The translations under genes and the position numbers were made by a program. A stretch of DNA of 5,729 bases from Bacteroidota bacterium (GTDB taxonomy: Bacteria > Bacteroidota > Ignavibacteria > Ignavibacteriales > Melioribacteraceae). Positions 1 through 5,729 of this stretch are shown here, piece by piece (the first letter of the stretch is position 1; each line of letters opens with the position of its first letter). The DNA lies in NCBI GenBank assembly GCA_023453125.1, contig JAEXUB010000105.1, positions 1 to 5,729 of the forward strand, given 5' to 3'. The notes under the pieces were generated by a model that ran no database searches, was not told the DNA's origin, and worked only from the letters and a program-made list of their open reading frames with translations.

Positions 1-1537
1 TAATTCGGGGGGTTCGGTTGAACTTCTTCCCTACCTGATGGGGCAGAAATCGGGTAATCTGGCAGACCGTTCAAATCCAAACTCAGGCATTAAGTATGAT
101 GATATTATAGGAAGATTCGGAGGCGGAATAAAATATTCTCCGAGTGCAAACTTCACTCTCGACGCGGGTATCAATCCCGATTTCAGCCAGATAGAAGCTG
201 ATGCGGCTCAGATAAGCGTTAATACTACATTCGCATTGAATTATGAGGAGAAGCGCCCCTTCTTTTTAACAGGCAAGGAACTTCTCCCAAGCAGGATTTA
301 TTATTCCCGCTCAATTAATGACCCGCTTATGGCCGGCAGAATTATGGGAAAAAGCGGCGCCCTTACTTATTTATATATGGGGGCTCAGGACCGCAATACC
401 GTATTTGTTGTACCCGGTGAAGACAACAGCAATACAGTGGCTACAACAATGAAGTCAATTGCAAATATAGGCAGAGTCCGTTACGATTTCGGCGACGAGA
501 AATATATAGGCGCGCTCTTGTCGGCACGCAATATGGATGAAGGGCACAATTATCTTGTTGGTGTCGACTGGCGTTATAAGTTCTGGGAGAACTGGTATTT
601 TACAGGAAGCGGATATTTATCGCAGACCAGTGAATTAAATGATACACAGCTCTTTTCTTCCAGTAGAATATTTACTGATTCCGAATACAATGCCGCATTC
701 AACGGTGAGGAATATAAGGGAACAGGTCTTGGGCTGCAGATTAACCACAGCGGACGCGCTTATAACTTCTCTGTTTCATATAATGATTTTTCCCCTACGT
801 TCCAGACATATAACGGGCAGTATACATCGGTAGGAAACAGGACTCTCAGCTTTTCGCAGGGATATGCTGTTTATCCCGAAAATTCCTTTATAGACAAAAT
901 AAATATCAATATGATGTCTTCGGTAAGATTTAATTATCTGGGCACAAAAAAAGAGCAATATCTTTCCCCTACAATCTCATTTACAATGAAAGGGCAGACA
1001 AGTTTAAGCGTATCGTATATGCTTGTTAACGACGAAAATTTCTTTGGAGTTGATTTGAACGGTGCTAACAGGGCACACATCAATTTAAACTCCCGCCCCT
1101 TAAAAGAACTTTCGTTTTCTGTAAGCGCTCAAATAGGAGAGTTTATTTACAGAAGATCGGTTCCTTCTATAGGGGAAGGGCACAATATTAATGGCTCAAT
1201 CCAGATTAAGCCCACGCCTCAGCTCGATATAACTTTCTCCTATAACCGTTCAATGCTCGGCAGCAGGGAAACAGACCAGATTTATTACGACGGAAATATT
1301 TACCGCGCCGTCGGGATTTATCAGTTCAATCCGGAAATATTCTTCAGGACTATATTGCAGTACAACACATTCAACCAGTCTTTCCAGGTATATCCTCTCT
1401 TCAGCTACAAGGTGAACGCGTTCACTACTTTTTTTGCCGGAGCCACGGCAAATTATCTTAATTATGAAGATGAATTCGGCTTCGTAAATACCGAGCAGCA
1501 GTATTTTCTTAAAATGCAGTATCTGATAGGAATATAA
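1..1537 (+). CDS. DUF5916-family outer-membrane-type protein, C-terminal part (5' end off window)
   Basis: The gene is cut by the left edge. The frame is open from base 2, and the first visible residues (NSGGSVELLPYL before the Met codon at 38) match the paralogue at 2660-4891 at the same place, so the ATG at 38 is internal and about 230 N-terminal residues, presumably a signal peptide and CBM9-like domain, are missing. The 511 visible residues carry the DUF5916 hallmarks: INPDFSQIEAD at 170-202 and EEKRPFFL at 245-268. The rest alternates aromatic and polar residues with many Tyr, Phe, Asn and Ser, as in outer-membrane beta-barrels, and ends in an amphipathic strand (QYFLKMQYLIGI). The family's function is unknown; an outer-membrane location is inferred. 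Compared with the downstream paralogue, the first 60 residues after M38 differ at 11 positions and the last 70 at 18, while the middle is far more diverged. A terminator follows 8 bases after the stop. Confidence 0.87.
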   Translation, partial: NSGGSVELLPYLMGQKSGNLADRSNPNSGIKYDDIIGRFGGGIKYSPSANFTLDAGINPDFSQIEADAAQISVNTTFALNYEEKRPFFLTGKELLPSRIYYSRSINDPLMAGRIMGKSGALTYLYMGAQDRNTVFVVPGEDNSNTVATTMKSIANIGRVRYDFGDEKYIGALLSARNMDEGHNYLVGVDWRYKFWENWYFTGSGYLSQTSELNDTQLFSSSRIFTDSEYNAAFNGEEYKGTGLGLQINHSGRAYNFSVSYNDFSPTFQTYNGQYTSVGNRTLSFSQGYAVYPENSFIDKININMMSSVRFNYLGTKKEQYLSPTISFTMKGQTSLSVSYMLVNDENFFGVDLNGANRAHINLNSRPLKELSFSVSAQIGEFIYRRSVPSIGEGHNINGSIQIKPTPQLDITFSYNRSMLGSRETDQIYYDGNIYRAVGIYQFNPEIFFRTILQYNTFNQSFQVYPLFSYKVNAFTTFFAGATANYLNYEDEFGFVNTEQQYFLKMQYLIGI

Positions 1538-1545
1538 AAACATTG

Positions 1546-1576
1546 AAAACGGCTCGAAAGAGCCGTTTTTTATTTT
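1546..1576 (+). terminator. Intrinsic terminator of the first DUF5916 gene
   Basis: A perfect 10-bp stem (1546-1555 with 1560-1569, AAAACGGCTC/GAGCCGTTTT) closes on a GAAA tetraloop at 1556-1559. A run of six T at 1566-1571, partly inside the stem, is followed by A and four more T. It lies 8 bases after the TAA stop and should separate this transcript from the MarR-GNAT gene. Confidence 0.92.
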
Positions 1577-1630
1577 CCCCCTTTACACCCCGAATCCCGT
1601 TTCCTTTTTAAAATGAAATTAAGCGGTTTT

Positions 1631-1650
1631 TTATGAAACTACTTTCATAA
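1631..1650. promoter_or_regulatory. Perfect inverted repeat, candidate operator of the MarR-GNAT operon
   Basis: TTATGAAA (1631-1638), spacer CTAC, then TTTCATAA (1643-1650) form a perfect 8-bp inverted repeat ending 34 bases before the start codon at 1685. MarR-family dimers typically bind AT-rich palindromes of about this size next to their own promoter, so autoregulation is the natural reading. The spacer is not self-complementary and no T-tract follows, so a terminator is unlikely. No convincing -35/-10 pair was found. CATAAT at 1646-1651 resembles a -10 box and would overlap the right arm, but it has no good -35 partner. Confidence 0.6.
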
Positions 1651-1684
1651 TTATCCGTCATAAGAGTAATTAAAAAAAGGAAAA

Positions 1685-2647
1685 ATGGATACACTGCATC
1701 AAATAGGGGGATTGGGACTGGCAACCAGGCTTAAAAGAATCAGCGAAAGACTTTCTAAGGAAGTTTCGAAGGTTTACGAAAAGCAGAATATTGACTTTGA
1801 CGCGCGCTGGTTCTCGCTGGTGTACTCACTCAGAAAAAAATCACCCAGGCGGATAACCGATATTGCGTTGAATATCGGAATGACTCACACGGCAGTAAAC
1901 CAGCTTGCAGCAGAACTTATTAAAAAAGGATATGTTAAGAGAGGCTCCACAAGCGAAGACGAAAGAGTTAAACTTCTCTTTCTCACCGAAAAGGGAAAAA
2001 GCCTTTGCAAAACTCTTGAGCCCTTATGGAAGGTTATAAGAAAAGCGAACGAGGAACTTCTTGATGAAGCAGGCGGCACGCTTTTAAACGCCCTCGACCG
2101 GATTGAAGATGAACTGGACAGGAAAAGCATGTACGAAAGAGTAATGTTTAATTTAACAGGCTCTTTCGGAAGCGGAGTTGTAATTAAAGAGTATGATTCC
2201 AAACTTAAAAAACATTTCGAGTCATTAAACAGGGAATGGCTCGAGGAATATTTTGAAGTCGAAAAACAGGACGAATCGGTATTAACCGATCCGAGAAATA
2301 AAATTATTAAAAAAGGAGGTAAAATATTTTTTGCCTTTTTGGATGATAACATCGCAGGTACCTGCGCGGTAATTAAACACGCGGGGGACAGGTACGAAAT
2401 TGCGAAGATGGCAGTAGCAAAAAAATACCGCGGCCAGGGAGTGGGGAAAATTCTCCTTGAGAAAGCGGTATCGGAAGTAAAAAATACGGGGGCACGCGAG
2501 CTTTATCTGCAGACAAACTCTTCCCTTAAAGCCGCAAATCAGCTTTATCGTAACAAGGGGTTCGAAAAGATCAAAAAAAATCCGTTCGGCGAAAATAATT
2601 ACCGGCGGAATACCTATGTAATGAAATTAACTTTTTCGAAACCTTAA
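1685..2647 (+). CDS. MarR-type HTH regulator fused to GNAT N-acetyltransferase
   Basis: This is a 320-residue two-domain protein. The N-terminal part (about 10-150) is a MarR-type winged helix: an HTH around 57-80 (ITDIALNIGM, then THTAVNQLAAEL as putative recognition helix), and a wing at 91-101 with the MarR signature D-x-R-x-x-x-L-x-L-T, followed by a long dimerisation-type helical segment. The C-terminal part (about 165-317) is a GNAT acetyltransferase. Motif A is AKMAVAKKYRGQGVG, with the acetyl-CoA loop R249-G-Q-G252-V-G254. Motif B is around 273-295 (LYLQTNSSLKAANQLYRNKGF). MarR-GNAT fusions are a known architecture; the acetyl acceptor is unknown. AAGGA at 1677-1681 sits 3 bases before the ATG and supports this start. 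The gene ends 12 bases before the DUF5916 gene, implying cotranscription. The upstream palindrome suggests self-regulation. It should act in the cytoplasm; no signal peptide or membrane segment is seen. Confidence 0.93.
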   Translation: MDTLHQIGGLGLATRLKRISERLSKEVSKVYEKQNIDFDARWFSLVYSLRKKSPRRITDIALNIGMTHTAVNQLAAELIKKGYVKRGSTSEDERVKLLFLTEKGKSLCKTLEPLWKVIRKANEELLDEAGGTLLNALDRIEDELDRKSMYERVMFNLTGSFGSGVVIKEYDSKLKKHFESLNREWLEEYFEVEKQDESVLTDPRNKIIKKGGKIFFAFLDDNIAGTCAVIKHAGDRYEIAKMAVAKKYRGQGVGKILLEKAVSEVKNTGARELYLQTNSSLKAANQLYRNKGFEKIKKNPFGENNYRRNTYVMKLTFSKP

Positions 2648-2648
2648 A

Positions 2649-2654
2649 AGGGAG
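2649..2654 (+). promoter_or_regulatory. Ribosome binding site of the second DUF5916 gene
   Basis: AGGGAG lies 5 bases before the ATG at 2660, inside the 12-base gap after the MarR-GNAT stop. It fixes the start, which also opens directly into a signal peptide. The gap is too short for a separate promoter; any promoter of this gene's own would have to lie inside the upstream gene. Confidence 0.7.
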
Positions 2655-2659
2655 CAAAT

Positions 2660-4891
2660 ATGAAAGCAGCAGCAAAAGCCGGTATATTATTGTTTATTCT
2701 TCTTCTGGCGCAGTCGTTATGGGCGCAGGCCCCTTCAAACAACAAGCCGGTTATGAATGCAGTTAAGATAGATAAACCGGTTGAACTTACCGGAAAGCTT
2801 GATAATCCGGTATGGAATCTTGCTCAGCCGGTTGAAATAAATTATGAAATAAATCCGGGGGATAATACTCCGGCACCCCAGAAAACAATTGTTAAAGCAC
2901 TCTATGACGATAAATATCTTTATTTCGGATTCCAGTGCTTTGATACTAATCCGGATCTTATAAGGTCCAATATCACCGACAGGGATAATATGTTCCAGGA
3001 TGATTATGTGATTGTCTGCATAGATACCTACGGCGATTTTCAGCGCTACTACGAGCTGGCCGTTAATCCGAACGGTATTAAAGGGGATTTAATGGCGAAC
3101 GGCAACAACGAAGACGGAAGCTTTGATATGATTTGGGAAGCGGCAGCTGACAGGAATGAAAACGGCTGGACCGCGGTAATGGCAATTCCTTTTTCGAGCC
3201 TTAATTTTTCATCGGCAGACGAGCAGAACTGGGTGCTTGCAATTATACGTACAATTCCGAGAGCAAGCCGCACACAGGTTTCGTGGACACCGCTGGACAG
3301 AAACATTCCGGGATTAATGACACAGGCCGGAATTCTGAAAGGATTGAAGAATATTAAATCAGGGGGGAACATTGAACTTCTTCCTTATGTAATGGGGCAG
3401 AAGAGCGGATTCCTAAGCGATATGAATAATCCCGCCTCCGGTTTAAAATATGATCCGGTAATCGGAAGATTCGGCGGCGGAATTAAATATTCGCCGAGCG
3501 CCAATTTTACATTGGATGCTGTAATAAATCCCGATTTCAGCCAGATTGAATCGGACGCAGACCAGATTAGCGCCAATACCACATTCGCACTCCAGTATGA
3601 AGAAAAGCGCCCCTTCTTCCTATCGGGAAGGGAACTGCTTCAGACTCCTATGTACTACTCCCGCTCAATTAACGATCCTCTCTTTGCAGGAAGAATTACC
3701 GGAAAGACCGGCGCGCTTACATATTTGTATATGGGAGCGCAGGACCGGAATACGATTGTTATTGTACCGGGGGAAGAGATGAGCTCTACTGTTGCTACCG
3801 AAATGAAATCCCTTTCAAACATAGGAAGGCTCAGATATGATTTCGGCGATGAAACATATATAGGAAGTATGCTTCTTGCAAGGAATATGGACGGGGGGCA
3901 TAACTATGTTGCAGGTGTTGACTGGAATTATAAATTCTGGACTAACTGGTATTTCGGCGGCGAGGTGTTCTTTTCTCAGACTAAAGAATTAGACAATACA
4001 TCATTGTTCGGCTCCCAGAGAAAGTTCGGAACTTCCGGCTATAACGCCGCTTTCAACGGAGAAGAATATTCGGGCTCAGGCATTCACCTTGTTCTAAGCC
4101 ACGGCAGCAGAAATTTCGGATTCGATGCGGTGTATAATGATTTTACTCCTACATACCAGACATACAGCGGAATGTTTCCTTCAAACGGATACCGGCAGTT
4201 TTATTTCCAGCCTCAATATACTCTTTATTCCGTAAGCTCTTTCATAGACAGGATGCAGTTCTTCGTCGGGTCTAATGTACAGTTTAATTACGAAGGAGTT
4301 AATAAGGAAATTGCTATTCAGCCCGGAATCTTTCTGCAATTGAAAGGGCAGACCAATGTTAATGTTTCTTATCTTGTAGTAAACCAGGAAAAATTCTTTA
4401 ATACCGACCTGAAAGATGTTAACAGAATTCATTTCAACATACAGAGTCGTCCGCTTCGCGAAATTACTGTTATGCTCAACGGACAGATAGGAAATTTTAT
4501 TTACCGCACTTCAAGTCCGGTAGTGGGATACGGACATAACTTATCCGGAACGCTGCTCCTTAAGCCCACAACACAGCTTAACATTCAGCTCTCATATACA
4601 AGAGCGCAGTTAATTAGCAAAGAGACTGAAGAGTCTTTCTTTAACGGAGATATTTACAGGGCGGTCGCGGTTTATCAGTTTACTCCGGAGTTCTTCTTCA
4701 GGACAATAGCCCAGTATAATTCATTCGACAAGACATTTCAGCTATACCCCCTCTTCAGCTACAAGCTTAATGCGTTTACAACATTCTTTCTGGGAGCGAC
4801 AAGCAATTATACAAATTACGAAGGAGAATTCGGATTTAAGAATACAGACCAGCAGTATTTTGTTAAGCTTCAGTATTTGTTAGGAATTTAA
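2660..4891 (+). CDS. Exported CBM9-like domain/DUF5916 protein, probable outer-membrane barrel
   Basis: This is a complete 743-residue protein. Residues 1-24 form a signal peptide: Lys2 and Lys6, a hydrophobic core GILLFILLLA, and cleavage after A22 or A24. Residues about 33-230 form a CBM9-like (DOMON-type) beta-sandwich, shown by LDNPVWNLAQPV at 47-58, ALYDDKYLYFGF at 80-91, FQDDYVIVCIDT at 112-123, YYELAVNPNG at 130-139 and GWTAVMAIPFSSL at 169-181. From about 238 on comes the DUF5916 region, with INPDFSQIESD at 289-299 and EEKRPFFL at 314-321. Many amphipathic Tyr/Phe-rich strands follow, ending in QYFVKLQYLLGI. The architecture suggests a periplasmic or surface ligand-binding domain attached to an outer-membrane barrel. 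Ligand and activity are unknown; CBM9 homology alone does not prove carbohydrate binding. It is the second gene of a likely operon with the MarR-GNAT gene and a paralogue of the gene ending at 1537, with no net indel over the shared 511 residues. Confidence 0.92.
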   Translation: MKAAAKAGILLFILLLAQSLWAQAPSNNKPVMNAVKIDKPVELTGKLDNPVWNLAQPVEINYEINPGDNTPAPQKTIVKALYDDKYLYFGFQCFDTNPDLIRSNITDRDNMFQDDYVIVCIDTYGDFQRYYELAVNPNGIKGDLMANGNNEDGSFDMIWEAAADRNENGWTAVMAIPFSSLNFSSADEQNWVLAIIRTIPRASRTQVSWTPLDRNIPGLMTQAGILKGLKNIKSGGNIELLPYVMGQKSGFLSDMNNPASGLKYDPVIGRFGGGIKYSPSANFTLDAVINPDFSQIESDADQISANTTFALQYEEKRPFFLSGRELLQTPMYYSRSINDPLFAGRITGKTGALTYLYMGAQDRNTIVIVPGEEMSSTVATEMKSLSNIGRLRYDFGDETYIGSMLLARNMDGGHNYVAGVDWNYKFWTNWYFGGEVFFSQTKELDNTSLFGSQRKFGTSGYNAAFNGEEYSGSGIHLVLSHGSRNFGFDAVYNDFTPTYQTYSGMFPSNGYRQFYFQPQYTLYSVSSFIDRMQFFVGSNVQFNYEGVNKEIAIQPGIFLQLKGQTNVNVSYLVVNQEKFFNTDLKDVNRIHFNIQSRPLREITVMLNGQIGNFIYRTSSPVVGYGHNLSGTLLLKPTTQLNIQLSYTRAQLISKETEESFFNGDIYRAVAVYQFTPEFFFRTIAQYNSFDKTFQLYPLFSYKLNAFTTFFLGATSNYTNYEGEFGFKNTDQQYFVKLQYLLGI

Positions 4892-4901
4892 CTCCCCCAT
4901 A

Positions 4902-4927
4902 AATAGAAGGTATAAAAACCTCCTATT
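4902..4927. other. Imperfect hairpin preceding the terminator
   Basis: AATAG (4902-4906) pairs with CTATT (4923-4927) and AGGT (4908-4911) pairs with ACCT (4918-4921), with one A-C mismatch and an ATAAAA loop. It lies 10 bases after the TAA stop and 2 bases before the GC-rich terminator stem. It has no T-run of its own. It may protect the 3' end of the mRNA or be incidental. Confidence 0.35.
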
Positions 4928-4928
4928 A

Positions 4929-4954
4929 GAGCCCGGCGCCAGCCGGGCTTTTTT
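4929..4954 (+). terminator. Intrinsic terminator of the MarR-GNAT/DUF5916 operon
   Basis: AGCCCGGC (4930-4937) pairs perfectly with GCCGGGCT (4942-4949) around a GCCA loop, followed by six T at 4949-4954. The stem can extend by a G-U pair (4929/4950). On the minus strand the same stem is followed by CTAATAGG and no immediate T-run, so it is a poor terminator for the convergent phosphoesterase gene. Confidence 0.9.
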
Positions 4955-4967
4955 ATTGCCTGTTAAA

Positions 4968-5729
4968 TTACTGAGCGAATTTAATTCTGATATTCACCAC
5001 TTCGGGACGGCTTCCTGTTCTTACAGGCGGGCCCCAGGTTCCTACACCGCAAGATACATAAATATGTGTATTCTCTTTTTTCTTGTATCCCCAGGCAATT
5101 TCATATACCATATCGGTAATGTAATTGAACGGCCATAGCTGTCCGTTATGTGTATGTCCCGATACCTGCAGGTCAACATTGTTATTGGCGGCTTCTTCGA
5201 GCTTAAAGGGCTGATGGTCCATCAGAATAAGAGGGAGGCTCTTATCAACATCTTTAAGAAGTTCCGTTATTTCCTTTCTCTTTCTTCCCATCGAATTGCG
5301 CTGGCGGTCCTCCCGTCCGGCAAGATAGAATGCGTCATTAATCTTAACCACGGTATCCCTCAGCATTACAACTCCGTGGCTGTTCAGATAATCGGCGGCG
5401 GCATCGGCGCCGCTGAAATATTCGTGGTTGCCGGTAATTGCATAGATTCCGAGGGGGGCCTTATACCTTTTAAGGGTTGAGCCGATATTGTTTTTCAAAA
5501 TTGAGCCAACATCTTCATCTACAATATCCCCCGCGAAAAGGATTATATCCGGTTTAAGGGCTTCTATTTTCTTCTCAATTCTCTCAAGAAAAGAATCGCC
5601 AAGTATGGAACCGAGGTGGAGATCCGAAACGAGGGCAATATTCAGCTCCTTCATATCACCCGCTTTTTTGCCTACTTCTATGTTTACATTTTTAATTACC
5701 GGGAAATAAGTGTTTATATGCCCCCCGAT
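4968..5729 (-). CDS. Metallophosphoesterase, YkuE/YaeI-like, C-terminal part (5' end off window)
   Basis: The calcineurin-like dinuclear-metal phosphoesterase motifs occur in order. Counted from the Met at 5654 they are SDLHLG (10-15, D-x-H), GDIVD (42-46), GNHE (75-78), DHQP (146-149, His) and SGHTH (165-169), so the metal-binding set looks intact. The segment after GHTH (NGQLWP, then a YVSCGVGTWGPPVR-type stretch) resembles YkuE/YaeI-type enzymes. The Met at 5654 is probably not the start: the frame is open through 25 more codons to the right edge, and they encode GHINTYFPVIKNVNIEVGKK, the beta-strand segment that normally precedes the catalytic domain. Relatives usually carry N-terminal membrane helices before that; here they would lie off the window. 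The substrate cannot be told; YkuE-type members have been linked to cell-envelope or phospholipid-type phosphodiesters. The gene is convergent with the DUF5916 operon, with 76 bases between the stop codons, and no obvious operon link is visible. Confidence 0.93.
   Translation of the reverse strand: MGGHINTYFPVIKNVNIEVGKKAGDMKELNIALVSDLHLGSILGDSFLERIEKKIEALKPDIILFAGDIVDEDVGSILKNNIGSTLKRYKAPLGIYAITGNHEYFSGADAAADYLNSHGVVMLRDTVVKINDAFYLAGREDRQRNSMGRKRKEITELLKDVDKSLPLILMDHQPFKLEEAANNNVDLQVSGHTHNGQLWPFNYITDMVYEIAWGYKKKENTHIYVSCGVGTWGPPVRTGSRPEVVNIRIKFAQ

Noticed and set aside
1250..1543. Minus-strand open frame of 97 codons across the end of the first DUF5916 gene
   Set aside because: It lies antisense to a clearly conserved coding region, has no recognisable motif, and its start would fall inside the terminator-proximal sequence with no promoter evidence.
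1885..2352. Minus-strand open frame of 155 codons opposite the MarR-GNAT gene
   Set aside because: It is very rich in Ser, Leu and Phe, as expected from the complement of Lys- and Glu-rich codons. The plus frame carries intact MarR and GNAT motifs.
2573..2580. Run of eight A in the MarR-GNAT gene as a possible slippage or frameshift site
   Set aside because: The normal frame continues through the rest of the GNAT domain to a stop well placed 12 bases before the next gene, and no stimulatory structure is apparent. Lys-rich sequence explains the run.
3049..3582. Two minus-strand open frames (107 and 65 codons) opposite the second DUF5916 gene
   Set aside because: They are antisense to the CBM9-like and INPDFSQ/EKRPFF regions, whose conservation between paralogues explains the open frames. 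No independent support was found.
1..4891. Tandem paralogues as flanks of a mobile element carrying the MarR-GNAT gene
   Set aside because: No transposase, terminal inverted repeats or target duplications are seen, and the DNA of the two copies is too diverged to act as a recent recombination repeat.
5148..5480. Plus-strand open frame of 110 codons within the phosphoesterase gene
   Set aside because: The minus strand carries the full ordered set of metallophosphoesterase motifs; the plus frame is its shadow.

Overview
The window is compact bacterial DNA of moderate GC content. It holds two homologous outer-membrane-type genes, a regulator/acetyltransferase gene between them, and a convergent phosphoesterase gene. 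The organism is most likely from the Bacteroidota/Ignavibacteriota (FCB) side of the tree. The reasons are the pairing of an N-terminal CBM9-like domain with a DUF5916-type C-terminal region, which is common there, and the visible Shine-Dalgarno-like sequences and clean intrinsic terminators, which fit Ignavibacteria-like lineages somewhat better than classical Bacteroidetes. No rRNA, tRNA or marker gene is present to fix the lineage.

Layout, left to right. (1) Bases 1-1537 (+) are the C-terminal 511 codons of a DUF5916-family protein whose start lies off the left edge. A strong GAAA-loop terminator follows. (2) The intergenic stretch 1538-1684 (147 bases) holds that terminator and a perfect 8-4-8 inverted repeat, a likely operator. 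(3) Bases 1685-2647 (+) encode a 320-residue protein fusing a MarR-type winged helix-turn-helix to a GNAT N-acetyltransferase. (4) Only 12 bases later, 2660-4891 (+) encodes a complete 743-residue CBM9-like/DUF5916 protein with a signal peptide. It is a paralogue of gene 1 and aligns with it from the left edge to the stop codon with no net length change. A GC-rich terminator follows. (5) Bases 4968-5729 (-) are a convergent metallophosphoesterase of the YkuE/YaeI type whose reading frame is still open at the right edge, so its N-terminus is missing.

The MarR-GNAT gene and the second DUF5916 gene look like a two-gene operon, closed on the left by the terminator of gene 1 and on the right by the terminator before the phosphoesterase. 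The simplest model is a regulator that senses something through its acetyltransferase half or an MarR ligand pocket, binds the 20-bp palindrome upstream of its own gene, and so controls itself and the exported barrel-like protein. This model is inference. The function of DUF5916 proteins is unknown, and nothing in the window names the ligand or substrate. I see no mobile element, CRISPR array, RNA gene or defence system.
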